A DNA stretch of 64,000 bases, taken from Centroberyx gerrardi. Taxonomy: Eukaryota > Chordata > Actinopteri > Beryciformes > Berycidae. The notes under the pieces were generated by a model, which was not told the DNA's origin, made no database searches, and saw only the letters and a list, made by a program, of their open reading frames with translations. Below are positions 63,666-64,000 of the stretch, piece by piece. Both the position numbers and the translations under genes were made by a program. Location of the stretch: assembly GCF_048128805.1 (NCBI RefSeq), contig NC_135999.1, positions 26,149,159 to 26,213,158 on the forward strand, given 5' to 3'. Position 1 is the stretch's first letter; every line of letters begins with the position of its first letter.

Positions 63666-64000
63666 TATAGGCTACTAAAACTAATAGAAATAGACATTTT
63701 TTCTCCTGGCTGCTTCTCATCTTAAATCCCTTAACTTTTTTCCGTTTCTTACCCAGTATTTCTTTTTCTCTCTGTCTGTCTCTCTTTGTGATTTTGTTCT
63801 TGGCCAGCAATTGATTTTTGTGAGTTTCTAATCACTACAGTCTCCACCACCTACTCTCTCTCTCTCTCCCCCTCCTGCAGGCGGAGATAGGTCCTGCTGC
63901 CTTGAACCTCACCGACACATCCGTGGGCGTCAGCAGCACCAGCAGCAGCACCAGCAGCAGCACCAGCAGCACCCCAGCTGGAAACAGCGGCAAGACTCCG
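61376..64000 (+). CDS. nptxr: Neuronal pentraxin receptor, 5' part
   Basis: A type II membrane pentraxin of synapses that assembles with NPTX1/2 and clusters AMPA receptors. The coding exon 61376-62128 gives 251 residues: MKFVVVLVAAGTLAFLG and ICIIASV form the N-terminal anchor, nearly identical to human NPTXR. A Gly/Pro-rich region and a poly-Gln run (about 61742-61790) follow, then a coiled-coil segment with DELRQMVLQQN and RTIRELTGKLNECESGL matching human. It ends at a GTACTGG donor in DRIEKLE. The next exon starts at 63881 (AEIGPAALNLTDTS) with Ser/Thr repeats and leaves the window. The pentraxin domain lies beyond. ATG context and homology fix the start. Confidence 0.93.
62129..63880 (+). 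repeat. nptxr intron 1, densely microsatellite
   Basis: It contains poly(C) at about 62680-62697, (GA)n at 62780-62808, (TG)n near 62833, (CA)n at 62874-62973 and about 500 bp of degenerate (ACT)n at 63170-63665. Open frames through these runs are artefacts. Confidence 0.85.

Overview
The window is vertebrate and almost certainly teleost fish DNA. Genes are split into short exons with consensus GT/AG sites. There are many (CA)n, (GA)n and (TAC)n microsatellites. The mobile-element set is typical of ray-finned fish: tRNA-derived SINEs, an L1/Tx1-type LINE 3' end, a Harbinger element, a hAT-type MITE, a Tc1 terminus and a TTAA foldback element. I cannot fix the species. The gene order pla2g6 - cbx6 - nptxr resembles human 22q13.1, where PLA2G6, CBX6 and NPTXR lie in the same band.

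Region 1 (1-30.5 kb, + strand) is a tandem array of three Siglec/CD22-like immunoglobulin receptor genes: 189-7259, 12051-17278 and 19999-26405. Each is built from a signal-peptide exon, three successive V-set/C2-set exon pairs, a transmembrane exon and cytoplasmic exons. In all three genes the middle V exon has shrunk to a 90-bp vestige. The third V domain carries the F-strand Tyr-x-Phe-Arg motif that in Siglecs holds the sialic-acid-binding arginine. Copies 1 and 3 have tails with ITIMs. Copy 2 has a different transmembrane segment, a short tail and a 4-bp deletion in one C2 exon. The copies share flanking DNA in a mosaic pattern and differ by private transposon insertions, which give empty-site evidence and a relative order of events.

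Region 2 (30.7-44.0 kb, - strand) is pla2g6, the group VIA calcium-independent phospholipase A2. Seventeen coding exons join in frame to 794 residues with ankyrin repeats and a patatin-like catalytic domain. A further 78-bp, phase-matched exon candidate encodes an acidic stretch followed by a basic NLS-like motif. The gene converges on the immune-receptor array, and its probable 3'-UTR seems to have been copied along with the array.

Region 3 (47.5-58.1 kb, + strand) is cbx6, a Polycomb chromobox protein of 524 predicted residues, with a 1.5-kb DNA transposon in intron 3 and a 3'-UTR of about 4.5 kb. Region 4 (61.4 kb to the window end, + strand) is the 5' part of nptxr, the neuronal pentraxin receptor. 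The first coding exon is complete and the second runs off the window. Intergenic and intronic space is mostly old transposon sequence and simple repeats. I saw no rRNA, functional tRNA or CRISPR locus.
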